This document shows, in pieces, positions 23,923-35,254 of a stretch of 64,000 nucleotides of DNA. Origin of the DNA: Podospora bellae-mahoneyi (lineage: Eukaryota; Ascomycota; Sordariomycetes; Sordariales; Podosporaceae); contig NC_085885.1 of assembly GCF_035222275.1 (NCBI RefSeq), positions 434,001 to 498,000 on the forward strand, read 5' to 3'. A program made the translations under genes and the position numbers. How positions within the stretch are numbered: the first letter of the stretch is position 1; each line of letters opens with the position of its first letter. The notes below the pieces were generated by a model, which was not told where the DNA came from, made no database searches, and saw only the letters and a program-made list of their open reading frames with translations.

Positions 23923-24842
23923 TCGAACAAAATTTCAGGAGACAGAAGAGATGGGGCGTGGAGAGGGTTAATGATGACCTGACTAACTGCATGATCTGAT
24001 GCGAACAACGACTTTTTGCGTTGAGGGTTGGTTTTCTTTTTCTCTTTTTTTTTCTGTCTATTTTTCATTACTTCACCACCACCACCTTTTTCTTTTACTG
24101 TTGTGTTCATCCTTTTCTGTTCTTTTTTTTCTCTCATACAACTGACTCTGGCTAGCGCTGGCTGGTTGTCAGACATGGCATGGCAGGCAAAATAACGAGC
24201 AGGTGAACTGTCTATTTTTCTTGTGTGGCTGCTTGTTTTGTTATTTGAGATGGTTTGTTGGGGGTGGTGGAAGGTGAAGAGGGAGTTGGGACAGAGGGCA
24301 GGGCAAAGGGACGACTTGGTGATGACGGTGCATGGGAGAGACGGACGGCTGGGATAAGGAAGGGTAGGAAGGCAACAAGGATCAGGTGCCAGAGGCTACG
24401 GATAAAGCAAGGAAATTATCTGATGGTATATTCAAGTTTTGCGGTCGACTGTTGTGTGCGTGTTGTTGGATTGATCGGAGTATTTTGAAAGAGAGAAACC
24501 TCACCTACCCTCCTCAAAGCGTCCCCCCTTTCTCTTCTTTTAGTTTTTGATTAGAAGAGGTTGATTACAAAGATGGAGTGTGAGCTTTTCTTTTAGATAC
24601 CCCGAAGGAGAGAAACGAGAGATGGATATTTGGGAATGTATAGCACAGGCATGGATTAGGGGGGGCAGAAGTAGAGGAGAGAAGAATCGATGTTTTTATG
24701 TGTTCACACCTTTGCCCTGACCCTGGTGTGCGTCGTCCATGGCTGGTATGTATTTTGCGAATAAAAAGGGGGTATCATTTAGAATGCCAATAACTCCGTC
24801 AAAACGCCAAGGCCTTTTCCCTACTGCCTGCCCATATTCGAC
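23923..24842. other. Convergent 3' spacer RHO4/DAD1
   Basis: Pyrimidine tracts and probable untranslated regions are present; I see no gene or RNA structure. Confidence 0.5.
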
Positions 24843-25299
24843 TCATACCCTACTTTGCTCTTCCTCATATCTCGAATCCCCCTCATGTTCCACCCCCTCC
24901 ATCTCATCACCTCCCTCTTCCTCTGCTTCGTCGTGCCCTTCGTCGTGCCCTTCTTGCCCATCGCCCTCCTCCTCCTCCTCCTTGGCCATCACATTCTCAA
25001 ACGTGCTCCATAACGCTTCCACAGAGCTGAATTCATTTCCCACGGCGATGACGGCCTCGAGCGAGCGGTTCAGCTTGTTGATGTTGGCTAGGATGTGCTC
25101 GAAGCTCTGTTATCACAACAGTTAGGTTAGTTGCACTAAAATATTCATATTAGAGAACCAGAGAGAGAGAACGAACCATGGCAATCTCTGATATGAGCTC
25201 CTCCCTCTGAAACTCAAAATATGTCTTTTCCCTTGTTCCCCCTTCTCCTGCTGCCGCTGTTGGTCCAGAGACAGAGTGGGAGCGTTGCCGTTGGGACAT
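24843..25299 (-). CDS. DAD1: DASH complex subunit Dad1
   Basis: Dad1 is a subunit of the DASH/Dam1 ring that couples kinetochores to microtubules. Exon 1 (25299-25177, 41 codons) encodes [16 protein letters not shown] 70-bp intron with donor GTTCGT and acceptor CAG follows. Exon 2 (25106-24843) encodes [21 protein letters not shown] and [14 protein letters not shown], the conserved Dad1 core. Total length is 128 residues against about 94 in yeast. The extra length is a highly acidic Glu/Asp/Gly C-terminal tail. A double CCCTAA motif lies about 215 bp upstream of the start. Confidence 0.92.
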
Positions 25300-25830
25300 T
25301 TTGGGCTGGGCTTTTGCTTGGCTTGTAGGTGCTTGTTAAAGCTCGAGAGGTGGTCGCAGTGGGTGGTTCACAGTGAGGGGCAGCAAGGTCGTTTAATCGA
25401 AACAGCACTGAAATGTGACAGATAGCTTGGATAAAAGCAGCGAGGGTGTGTGTGACGTGACGGACGCGAATCGGGCTGCGGGGTTGATTGCGAGACAGTT
25501 GAGGCGACGCAACCCTAACCCTAAGATGGGGTGATGGGAGTGGTTGCTGGGGTGATTGAGCCGTTGTTGAACCCCCTTTTTTGTCAAAGGTGACACTTAA
25601 CGGCCACAAAGCGTTGGCTGTTGCAAGAGAACAGATAGTATATCGCTGCTATTTTTACCAATGGTACCGGATGCATACCTTTAACTAGCTCCCAGAGCAA
25701 CGTTTAACAAAACCCGGGTCAATGCCCCCTTCGCTGTTTGTTTCCACAGACCACCTAGTTCCTCACCCTTCATTGATCCATGTCTAACAACACCCCTCTT
25801 CGTACCTCTCTTCAGTTTATTTGAGCCCAT
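25300..25830. other. Intergenic region upstream of DAD1
   Basis: This is the promoter side of DAD1; apart from the telomere-like motif listed separately I see nothing in it. Confidence 0.5.
25511..25525. promoter_or_regulatory. Double telomere-repeat-like motif upstream of DAD1
   Basis: Two consecutive CCCTAA units (25513-25524) form a short telomere-like box. Such TTAGGG boxes are known binding sites for Tbf1/Teb-type factors in fungal promoters. Whether this one is used is inference. Confidence 0.4.
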
Positions 25831-25956
25831 CGTCGTCCCCTGCTTGCAACCCGTCGTCCCCCACTTGCAATCCGTCGTCCCCTACTTGCAAACCGTTATT
25901 TCCTGCTTGAAACCTGTTATCCCCTGCTTGCAACCTGTTATCCCCTGTTTGCAACC
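25831..25956. repeat. 21-bp minisatellite, six copies
   Basis: Six contiguous 21-bp units follow the pattern (C/T)GTT/CATCCCCTGCTTGCAAC with a few substitutions. On the minus strand one frame reads as heptapeptides resembling LQAGDNR. The array lies directly downstream of an uncharacterised gene. Confidence 0.9.
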
Positions 25957-25990
25957 TTGGTACCCTCCTTAATACCCTTGATGCCCTCTG

Positions 25991-26048
25991 TTCCCTTCTT
26001 GATACCCATAGCTCCCTTCTTGATACCCATAGTTCCCTTCTTCGGACC
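25991..26048. repeat. Second 21-bp minisatellite, about 2.7 copies
   Basis: The unit is about TTCCCTTCTTGATACCCATA plus one base. It has the same period as the neighbouring array but a different sequence. One minus-strand frame reads as MGIKKG-like heptads. Confidence 0.85.
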
Positions 26049-26073
26049 AATCCACCCTCAGGTTAGCCTGCTG

Positions 26074-27112
26074 TCACCAAAATGACGGGCAATTGTTCGC
26101 ATATCGTGTCTTACCCCCTTGGCCAGGAATCCCATATGATGCTCCCATACATCCCGTCTCAAATATCCCACTCACGTGATTTGGCGCCGCCCTCTTTTTG
26201 GGATTTCCTACTCCCGCCGGGTCTGCCCCATCAACAGGCTGGGCAGACTTAGGCAGGGCAGTGGGGGGTTTGGCGTTCGGAATGGGCATCATGGGCCGAA
26301 GCTCACTGCTGAAATATTCCAGAACACCCATTGCCGCAAGGTAAATGTGACGTTTATGAACACGGTGCCCGCAGTCGCGGAGCAAGTCTTTCCATCTCTG
26401 GTCTCGGCCTGGCTTATGCGGGCCATCTCCAACGAACACTCTCCAGACGTGTGCGCTTGTCTTCATGATGAGAACCCCCCAAAAAAACAATTTTCTTTTC
26501 GAGCACCTTGATTTCGAAATCGTTGGGTCCAGAAGGGCTGAGATCCGGCCGGTACATACCTACCGAGTTCCCAGGTTCCACTGTCAAAACTTTGCGAGTG
26601 TTTATCAAGGAGTCGTCGCCGAGTTGCCGCAACCTCCACATTTCCCTTGCAAGTGTTAGCGTTTGAGCGAACAGCTCTTCGTCCTGGTATGACTCGTAGG
26701 CCTTTTCCAACTTGAGAAGCACGACCAGAAAGTACTCGAGGTTGTCGGTCTGCGGGCTCGCCATCCAACCGCAGTGTTTAAGGATTACATAGTTGTTGGT
26801 CTCCACCATGTTTTGGTGCATATAGAACAAAACCTGGGCGTCTCGGTAGTCAAATCGACCGACCTCAGGTGTTACCGGTAGAAGAGACTATCGAACAAAT
26901 CGGGTGAGTGAATGTCAGTGGCGTTTGGGCCTTTCGGTAACGAGATTATTCGGGGGTAGATCTAGGATTCAACACAGGAAGGACATTTCCGTTACCTGAA
27001 GCTCAAGACAGGCCAAGTTCCAGCATTTTTCCCGTGTCATACCGGTTGAGAACTGCCTCCATTCCGACAGCGTGGCAAACGCGGGAATCCCGTGCACTTC
27101 GTTTGCGCTCAT
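26074..27112 (-). CDS. Uncharacterised protein, three-exon model
   Basis: I do not recognise this protein. The best model has exon 1 at 27112-26996 (39 codons), exon 2 at 26887-26564 (108 codons) and exon 3 at 26460-26074, giving about 275 residues. The first intron (108 bp, GTAACG...TAG) is reasonably convincing. The second (GTAGGT...AAG, 103 bp) is chosen because it joins two protein-like frames in phase; another donor, GTATGT, lies 4 bp away. The protein is mixed helical with a KLEKAYESYQDEELFAQTL stretch and a proline-rich C-terminal third. The true 3' end may run into the adjacent 21-bp repeats through a further splice. No signal peptide or membrane segment is seen. Confidence 0.5.
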
Positions 27113-27639
27113 GGTGATGATGTGTATGTAATATAGCTGCTAAGAAAATTGACTTGGCGCCGTGTGCAATTCTGGAGGAACGAATGACTGCAAAATAGCA
27201 ATATCGACAAATGATTTTTTTTTTTTTAGGGGAACACTGACTACTTGGGTGACAACATTGCACCTTCTCAGAGCGATTTTGAGTTGCTTGACACAGCTGG
27301 AAGCTTCGAACATATGTCCTCCACACAGCCGCTTCCGTCACAAGATGTTTGTTCATGGTGAGTATCCACGCCAGCCAGAGTGGTGGCGCAACTCTCTGGG
27401 CAAGAGCTTCGATACGTGTGGTCGTGGCGGGATAGTTTGGTCGCGATTGAAGTTAAACAACTTGGCAGTATCTAGCCAGGGGGAAAGGGCGCACTGGCAC
27501 CGGTACAAGAATTGTTTATGGGATTGTTTGAGGAGTTGTTTTTGTGCAGGTATCTAGGTCGTGTTCTTGAGAAACCGAACTCTCTAAATCGTTTACATAC
27601 CCATTTTTGGAGGTAATATCTCCATCAACCAAGCACCAA
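27113..27639. other. Spacer between uncharacterised gene and tRNA-Thr
   Basis: This contains the promoter of the uncharacterised gene and probably upstream tRNA sequence. I see nothing else. Confidence 0.45.
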
Positions 27640-27711
27640 GCCCGCATGGCTCAGTGGTAGAGCGCATCACTAGTAATGATGAGGTCGTCAGTTCGATTCT
27701 GGCTGTGGGCA
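27640..27711 (+). tRNA. tRNA-Thr(AGT)
   Basis: This is a 72-nt intronless tRNA. The acceptor stem pairs GCCCGCA with the 3' TGTGGGC. The D arm holds GGTAGAGC. The anticodon stem CATCA/TGATG closes a loop CTAGTAA whose anticodon is AGT. The T arm contains the B box GTTCGATTC, and A is the discriminator base. Decoding of ACU, and ACC after inosine modification, is expected. Confidence 0.93.
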
Positions 27712-29759
27712 ACCAACGTTTTCTTTTGTGCTCACACTTGTTGTGTGAGCAACTCACCATTGCGCTGTCACCAGTTTCTTTTTGGCTTTCTTCCAGCCTT
27801 GCCTTGTCGATGTGCTGGCGAGGGCGGATCACCATTGTGTGGCTTGCAATATCAAGCCTCGTTACCACCTCGGTGGCAGGCAACTCGGCAAAATGAAGAC
27901 GTTGGCAATGATGACAACTGGAAATGGCTACCCTAAAACACGTCAGTGGTTAGCCAAAACTCTCTTGGAAGCTAGGGAGTTCGACTCAAGATATATCATA
28001 GCATTTGGACAATCTACCTATGTCGACCTGGTCCCGTACAGGGTGGAGGTGCCTCGACGAGCAATCGAGGCGGCAGGCGGCAAGAGCAGCACCCATGCTC
28101 TGTTAGTTGAAATTTTAGACAGTTGTTGCTACTTCCACATTTTACGACGTAGAGGCGTTTCAGGCAATGCAGTTTCGCGGTGCTTCCAGCTTTCGATTCC
28201 TCCACCAGCAGGCGTTGCCATCCCACGAAGCTTCTTGTATATGTATGATATGTCTCGGGTCAGAGGCACGGGAAAGTTGGCCTGTGAGCAGACCGGGCTG
28301 TGTGCGGTGGTTGTGTGGCGGCAGAGAGCCGTGGCCCCTAATATCGGCCGTAGCTATTTGTTGTCCTACAACATAGAAAGACCACTAACGCACTTGTCAG
28401 GAGAAGGGCAATTGATAGGAATGACTGATGACGGTAGTGACACATTGCGACTGGGAGCAATGCTGATCATAATTCCACTAGCCTTCGTAAAGGGATATAT
28501 CCGCTTCACTCCACATCGGTGTGTACGAGGCGTTTTGTTTCTTGGACTGTGATGTTCTCTGGCACTGTGTAGCATGATCGTCGATCTGGACAAAGGGTCA
28601 GCTTCCACATCCCACACTGCCTGTGCCGCGGTATACATAAGGTATCTATAGCTATGTGCATCCGGCAGGAATATGATGACTTGATTGGCCGAGGGGTCGT
28701 CCGAAGTCAAGAAGTCGAGAAGTCTCTTTTTTACTGTCCGGCAGTGTTACAGCTTGGCGGATGACGGAATCACGCTGTGACGAGACGATCTGGCTTCTCG
28801 ATCTCGGTGTTGGTGATCGGGGGATGATGGCATCCCGTGGGTCCTTGGATGGAGAGTGTAGGGTTTTCTTGTGAGGCAGAGATGGATTTTCTTTGACAAT
28901 TGCATCTCGATTTTTCTCGTCGGCACAGTGAGAATAAATTTAGGTCAAAAATCCATCCAATGGCCAATTGGCTGGGACCAGTGGCGGCCCGCAGGCACAG
29001 GGATGCTGCCAAGATGAAACGGGGTGGAAGGCGTTACAGCACCGTGGGTCGCATCCTTGGCCTTCCCTCAGTGGCTGATGCCCTGCATTTCCCCCTGCGC
29101 TAGCTCTGCACTTCCCGCTGTGTTTCGTCAGTTCCGGGTCCATCACTGCGCGTGTTCACCACAACCCACCAACGCCATGTCGTCTTGAGACGCAGGCGAA
29201 CCAAGCACTTCCATTGACATTTGATGCACCAAGGAAGGTCCAATTGGCAGTGGGGAGAGGACCCTTCTTTTGTGCCCTGGTCTTGGCGTGTTTTCTCTTG
29301 GAACAATTTTCTCCCAGCAGTGGACTTGATTTCAACAACCTCGATCCCATCCTATCCTCCACTCACTCATCTCTCCTCCTACGTTAGGCTCGCTTGTCAC
29401 TCATTTACTCGCTCATGCCCTCCTCCCGCCCGTCCCTAGGCAGATATCAACCTGGGTGTGGAATTCCAGCCGCTCGCTCTTCTCCTAATACCTTCGTTTG
29501 ATGTTGTTCGTTGTCTTAAGAATATCCACCAGTTGATGTCATCGGTGGACTGCTTTTACGCATTCCTATCCCCTCACGGCAATCCTGACAATCCCATTTC
29601 CATTCGCGTCTCTTTGTCCCCTGGAACCATTGCGGGTTCGAGATCGGCTTCGTTGTGTCGTACTAACACCTCAACACAACCCCACATTCCTCGCGACCCA
29701 ACCCTCGCTGTCCATCACACAGGTCCAAGTCTGCCACGGCTTGGAATTCTGACTGCAAC
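27712..29759. other. Intergenic region with probable leader of the MscS-type gene
   Basis: A 256-codon open frame at 27782-28552 (+) begins with TTG, lacks recognisable domains and is probably chance. From about 29,320 to 29,760 the sequence is C/T-rich and looks like promoter and 5' leader of the channel gene. Confidence 0.45.
27719..27727 (+). terminator. RNA polymerase III T-tracts
   Basis: Two T4 runs separated by one C begin 8 bp after the tRNA-Thr gene. Confidence 0.7.
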
Positions 29760-32577
29760 ATGTCATTAAGGTCACCGCTCTCCCCACGGCAGCATGGCTT
29801 TGCGCCTCTATCAAACCAACCCAGCGCTTCAGATATGCAGGACATACCACTCCGCCAAATTCGCAGCAACGCGAGCTCGACGACGGGCGCACGCAGAGCC
29901 GACATGGAGCCCATCAGCGAGAAGAATGTGCTCTTCAACGAGGCCGTGGGCACTCCGGCCGGTAGACGACGAATCAAGAAGGACCTCATGCGCACGGGAT
30001 CGAGCAACCTCAGCGAAGAGGCCTCTCTCAATGCAATGGGTCGGTTCTATAACAAGATCGTCAGCTTCTCTGTCGTCACGCGCTACCTCGTCTACATCGT
30101 TCCTGTCGCTATAATCCTCGCCATTCCCCTCTTAATCATTCCGTTCACTGGCAATACCTCTACCGAACTCGAGGGTCAGAACCTGCTCTGGTTCTTCATC
30201 TGGCTTGAGATAGCATGGCTGAGCATCTGGGTGGCAAAGCTGGTTGCCCATGTCATCCCAGTCGTCTTTATGTTCTTCTGTGGAGTGATCAGCTCGGGCA
30301 CCAGGAAATACGCTACCGTTTTGCGCGCTCTTGAAATCCCGCTCTCGCTCTTCTTATGGGGACTGGCTTCGTGGCTCACCTTCAAGTTCATGCTTTCGGA
30401 CAGAAACAACGGGGTCAAGTGGACAGACATCGTTCAGAGGATCTTGCTGTCACTGTTCCTTGCTTCGGCCGTCCTTCTTGCAGAGAAGGCCATTGTTCAG
30501 CTCATCAGTATCTCTTACCACCAGAGGTCGTTCGCCAACCGCATCAAGGACTCCAAGCGCGAAATCTACATCCTCGGCCTCATGTATGAAGCTTCACGCA
30601 CGCTCTTCCCCATGTACTGTCAGGAGTTTGCCGACGAGGACTATATCATTAATGATAGTATCGATGTTATCCTCACCGGTGGCAGGCCGAATGGGAAAGG
30701 CGTTGCTGCTGCGCCCATGAAGCTCGTTGGAGAAGTCGGGCGATTTGGCGACAAGATCACGTCTGTCTTTGGAAATATTGCCTCCGAAATCACCGGAAAG
30801 CAAGTCTTCAACCCCAACTCAGCACACTCCATTGTCGTCGAGGCTCTCGAGAAGGTCCGAAGCTCCGAGGCCATGGCTCGCCGCATCTGGATGTCGTTTG
30901 TGGTGGAAGGAAAGGACTCGTTGTCCATGGACGACATTGTCGAGGTTATGGGACCTGCTCATCGAGAGGAAGCCGAGGAATGCTTCCACGCTATTGACGC
31001 CGATGAGAATGGTGACATCAGCCTCGACGAAATGGTCCGGAAGGTTGTCGAGATCGGAAAGGAAAGAAAGGCAATCGCCAACAGCATGAAGGATATCAGC
31101 CAAGCATTGACGGTGTTCGATAAGGTCCTGCTCTTCGTTGTTCTGATCATTGTGATTATCATCTTTTGTAAGTGCTTGGTGGAATCGGTACGCTTGGTGG
31201 CTGGTGCTAACTGCAGATGTAGTGGCTGTCTTCCAAAGCAGCTTCATTGCCACTCTCACCACCGCTGGGACCACGCTGCTGTCTCTGTCGTTTGTCTTCG
31301 CTGTCACAACACAGGAATTCTTGGGTTCCTGCATTTTCCTGTTCGTCAAGCACCCTTACGACGTCGGCGACCGTGTCGACATCCAGGGACCTGAGAAGCA
31401 GCAGCTCATTGTCGAGAAGATCTCGCTGCTCTACACCGTCTTCACCCGTATCGACAAGATGCAAGTCGTCCAGGTGCCCAACATCGCCCTCAACAATCTG
31501 TGGGTTGAGAACGTCACCAGAAGCAAGGCCATGAAGGAAGTGATTGATGTCAATGTCTCATTTGACACATCATTCGAGGACATTGAACTGCTGCGTGCCG
31601 AGATGGAGAAGTTTGTGCGCTCGCCCGAGAACAGCCGCGATTTCCAGCCTGATATCGGCATCGGCGTTGGTGGAATTGGTGACCTTGACAAGTTGACGCT
31701 TAAGGTTGCGATCAAACACAAATCCAACTGGCACAACGACACCGTCCGCGCTACCCGTCGCTCCAAGTTTATGTGCGCCCTCACTTTGGCGCTCAAGAAG
31801 GTACCAATCTATGCTCCTGGCGGCGGTGGTGAGGCTCTGGGTGGTCCCAAGAACCCAGCATACAGCGTCGCTGTGACGGACGAGTATGCCATCTCTGCTC
31901 GTGCCCAGGCCGATAAGGAGAAGGAAGCGAAGAGAATGAATTACGCGGATCCAGAGAAGCAAGCTGAGAATGCTAGTGAGCAAAAGGCAGCCGACCATTT
32001 CAACATGACTAATCCCGCTGTGGACGCTCTTGATGACTGGGGCTACGAAGAGACCCTTAGTGGCCGGGACGCTTCTACCGTCCGCCCTAGCACCTCTAAC
32101 GGACCTAGTTCACGATCCGAGCTCCTTCTTGGTACCCGCGAATCTCAGCGTGGGCGTCGCAGGGCGGGCGAGACAGTGCCCATGACTCTCGGCGACGCCA
32201 GCACGCCTGGGGTCCAGCTCACCAGGGCCCCCACAGCAAGTACCCGTGGTGGCCCGTCCTTTGATGTGGAGAGACAAGCGGGCGTAGATGCTCCTTCCGG
32301 CTCTTCATACACCACCTGGACCGCCTACAACTCTCAGACTGGACAACAGCAAGGCGTTTCTCAGCCATATTCCCCTTCGCAACAATCCGCGAATCTGACC
32401 GTTCAAGCACCACAACGCCCTGGGCAAAGTCCAGCTGGTGCTAGGCCAAGAGGTGCCAGCGTCAGCAACCGCCCCCAGGCTCCGACAGGTGATGGAAGGC
32501 CCCTTAGCGGAGGACAATCCAGTGGTGGACCTCCTCCCCCTCCAAGTGCGCCTGGTCCGTCGTCAGCTAGATACTAG
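29760..32577 (+). CDS. MscS-family mechanosensitive channel with EF-hand
   Basis: This is a fungal MscS-like channel of the Msy1/Msy2 type, which acts in ER or cortical membranes in hypo-osmotic calcium responses. Exon 1 (29760-31167) and exon 2 (31217-32577) are separated by a 49-bp intron (GTAAGT...CAG). They give 922 residues. A basic N-terminal region is followed by several membrane segments from about residue 105. An EF-hand has the canonical 12-residue loop DADENGDISLDE (residues 413-424). Next comes the MscS pore helix and beta domain with KHPYDVGDRVDIQ (from residue 514) and NIALNNLWVENVTRS. The last ~200 residues are Ser/Pro/Gln-rich and probably disordered. A TAG acceptor 6 bp downstream would also keep frame. 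Confidence 0.92.
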
Positions 32578-33893
32578 GTGGGGCTGCCGGGGACACCTGT
32601 GCTGTATCCTGTAGGCACGACTACCACCACGATTCACGAGGAAACAAGTAGTCAAAAGGAGAACGACCAAAGCACCAGCAAGGCGGACACTAGCAATAAT
32701 GACAACGGGACCACCACACAGTAAATATCGGAAAGTAGGGATTGGTTGATAAAAAACAAGTCTTGGGACACTCGGCAGGGTCGGGGTTCAGTAAAGCAAC
32801 GGTGACGGCGTTTTTTCTTTGGGTGGTTGTAATGATGGATGAGTATGAGACGGGACACGCCGAACATATTACTCGCTTCAGCCAAAAAAAAAATAGTTTT
32901 TCGGTTGTTCAGCAACAATTCTTTTTTCTCTCTGGGGAAGGTTGGGGGAAATAAAAAAGGGTGAGCCAGAGCGGCAATACCCCGCCAATATATGCATGCA
33001 TGCACGGCATTGGGTTTGCATTTTCCCTTTTTTGTCATCACTCGCATACATAGATGTACATTGCATTCTGGCCGGACCGCAAGGATTGGAGTGTGTAGAG
33101 GTTAGAGGACAAGTCGTTTTGCTGGTTTGTAGTACTTTGGTAGCAGAGATTGCTTACTATGTATGGTTAAAGTGAATAGATATTTTGAAGAGCGTGTGAG
33201 GTGTTTGAAGTGTGAAGTTGAACAATGTTGAAGAAGTGGGGTTAGAGTTAGTCGTCAGGGCCTGTCACGTCTCTGGCAGCATGATTTGATGTGATATCTG
33301 TTGTGCACTATGCCTAGCTCTCTCGTGACGCCTTGGAAATAGGAGATGGGAGGGGTATAACAGTTTTACAGTTGCCACCAACTCTTCTCCCGACAGATGA
33401 GAACACTTGACAAGTAAACTAAGACCTGGGTTCAGTCCCTGTTAAATATTTTTCAGGTCTTCTGATACCTTTTGGGCCCGTTAACGAAATCTTGACTATC
33501 TTTTTAAGCCTCTTTGCTTTTTAAAAACTTGTTTGAGGTGTATCAATAGTTTTTCAAGCATTACTAGTTGTCATTTCATGCCCATGGATCGTCTTTGAAG
33601 GCCTACTCGATATCCTTCATGGCCTACTCAGCATTTCAAGAGGAGTCGCTTACATAGTCAACATGCGCCGACTCTAATTTAGAGTGTTTATCATTGGTAA
33701 CAACGTGCCGTGCATACCGTCTTTCAAAGATTAGCAGAGCCCTCTGGGAAGACCGGAGAGGGCCCCCACCAACATGAGAGAGATGTTGGAATGGTACACC
33801 GGCCATTTCTGACAACTGGCTACCTGTCCGGGATGAGCATCATTCAAGGCACGAATCTGTCAGTCTATAGCTAACAGCTGAGTATGCACTTCT
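32578..33893. other. Convergent spacer between channel and dienelactone hydrolase genes
   Basis: The first few hundred bases are probably the 3' untranslated region of the channel gene. The degenerate A+T-rich repeat array is listed separately. I see no gene. Confidence 0.5.
33463..33645. repeat. Degenerate ~20-bp A+T-rich repeat array
   Basis: Loosely conserved units resemble CTTGACTATCTTTTTAAGCC, and include AAGGCCTACTCGATATCCTT and ATGGCCTACTCAGCATTTCA. The same family appears near 16.2 kb and in a longer array at 40.3 kb. Together with the latter it brackets the dienelactone hydrolase/HSP70 segment. Confidence 0.5.
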
Positions 33894-35254
33894 TCAACAG
33901 ACATGCTCCACCTCCTGCTTCTTCCCATCACCATCCCCCAGCTCCGTCTTCAGCACCCGCCCAAACTGCTCCAACAACACCTCGAAGCAGACCTTGGTGA
34001 TGGCAGGGTCATATCTTCCCTTGCTGAGCTCGTCCCGGATAAACGCGTGCTGCGCCCAGGCGAACTCATGGAAGCTAAAGACTACCCCGGCCTCGCGAAG
34101 CTTTTGGCGAATGAGATCACGACCGGCGTCGGGAACGTGGGTGTCTTTGATGCCAAATATCATGGAGACCTCACCGGTAATACGGGAGAGGAGGTCGAGT
34201 GTGTGGTTGGAGTCCGGAGGGGCAGTGGAGGAGGTATTGGCGCCGGAGTTGGGGCCTAAGGTACGGGCGTGGACATCGGTGGCGAAGTAGCATACTGTGG
34301 AAGAGATCTTGGGGTGAAGCTGGAGGCGGAAGAAGGTTGTGTTAGAAGACAGTGGTAGAGGGGGTGGTGAGGGGGGGTATCGTACAGCTGCCCGGAGAGC
34401 CAGATGCCCTCCCAAGCACATGCCTGTTGCGCCTAGACGGCCAGTGCATGTTGGGAGTGACAAGAGGTAGGAGACAGTCTGGGTGACGTCTTCATCGTAG
34501 GATTCAAGGGTCTGTTTGATACATTACTGGTGAGCGTCATTATTTCAAGACTTTGATGGTGGTGCTGGCTACACCCAAAGCCCCAGCCAGTTGGGCTCCA
34601 ATACGACATGGACACCCTGTCAACCCGCGCACCCTGAAGCTACTCCAATGAATGACACCATCAGAGCTTCAGCTGGGAGCTTTGGCCTCCCAGCAGAGGC
34701 TTGAGCTTTAGTCGAAGCTATGACAGGGAGTATCCATGCAGAAGAGCAAATCACCGACCTTTGTGATCTTCCACTCGTTCCCTTGATCCGTTCCGGAGAC
34801 GTCATAGGCAAGAGGCTCAGGGCCAGTAAAGTCGTGGTAGCTGCTGGGAGCAGCGATGATGTAGCCCTGGCCAGCGATTTGTCTGGCGAAGCGAGCAACA
34901 GGGCCGGTGACTGTGACGACGTCAACTTCGTTGGGCTTCTTTATGGAGAGCATGAGGGATGGTGTCACTGACCCTGATAGATCTCACTGAAGAGAACAAC
35001 TCCTGGGAAGCGACTACACGTTGATTACTTGGTAAGACCGTGATACAAGAGACCCCTTATTGCAAGGGTGAGGTAAAGGTGGGTTCGGGCTCACGCATTT
35101 GGGTATCCAGGAATGGTAGGATGAAATAGAAATATTCCTTCCACCTCAATTAGCTACCTGCTATAATATTGGCTGTAAGAGCTCACCAACTCATCGATGT
35201 TGTCTTGCCGTTGGCAGTCGTTTGCACGTCGGCATGGCTCTCTTTGATCAACAT
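33894..35254 (-). CDS. Dienelactone hydrolase family protein
   Basis: This is an alpha/beta-fold dienelactone hydrolase (carboxymethylenebutenolidase-like), a family hydrolysing lactone or ester bonds in ring-cleavage pathways. Six exons join in frame to 283 residues: 35254-35191, 35137-35095, 35013-34973, 34910-34759, 34511-34386 and 34319-33894. The order of conserved blocks is MLIKESHADVQTTANGK, RIFLFHPTIPGYPNARFPG, LFSEIYQVTGPVARFARQIA, YIIAAPSSYHDFTGPEPLAY, ATGMCLGGH and the histidine motif WAQHAF. The triad would be Cys in MCLGG, Asp in GIKDTHVP and His in AQHAF; all are present. Intron 1 uses GTTGGT and AAG. Intron 5 (34320-34385) is 66 bp and keeps frame if retained. The six-exon model rests on family homology recalled from memory. 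Confidence 0.88.

Noticed and set aside
25511-25525. Proximity to a telomere
   Set aside because: Two hexamers are far too few, and conserved housekeeping genes lie on both sides; an internal motif is more likely.
27782-28552. 256-codon frame beside tRNA-Thr
   Set aside because: It starts with TTG, shows no motif, and similar lengths arise by chance elsewhere in the window.
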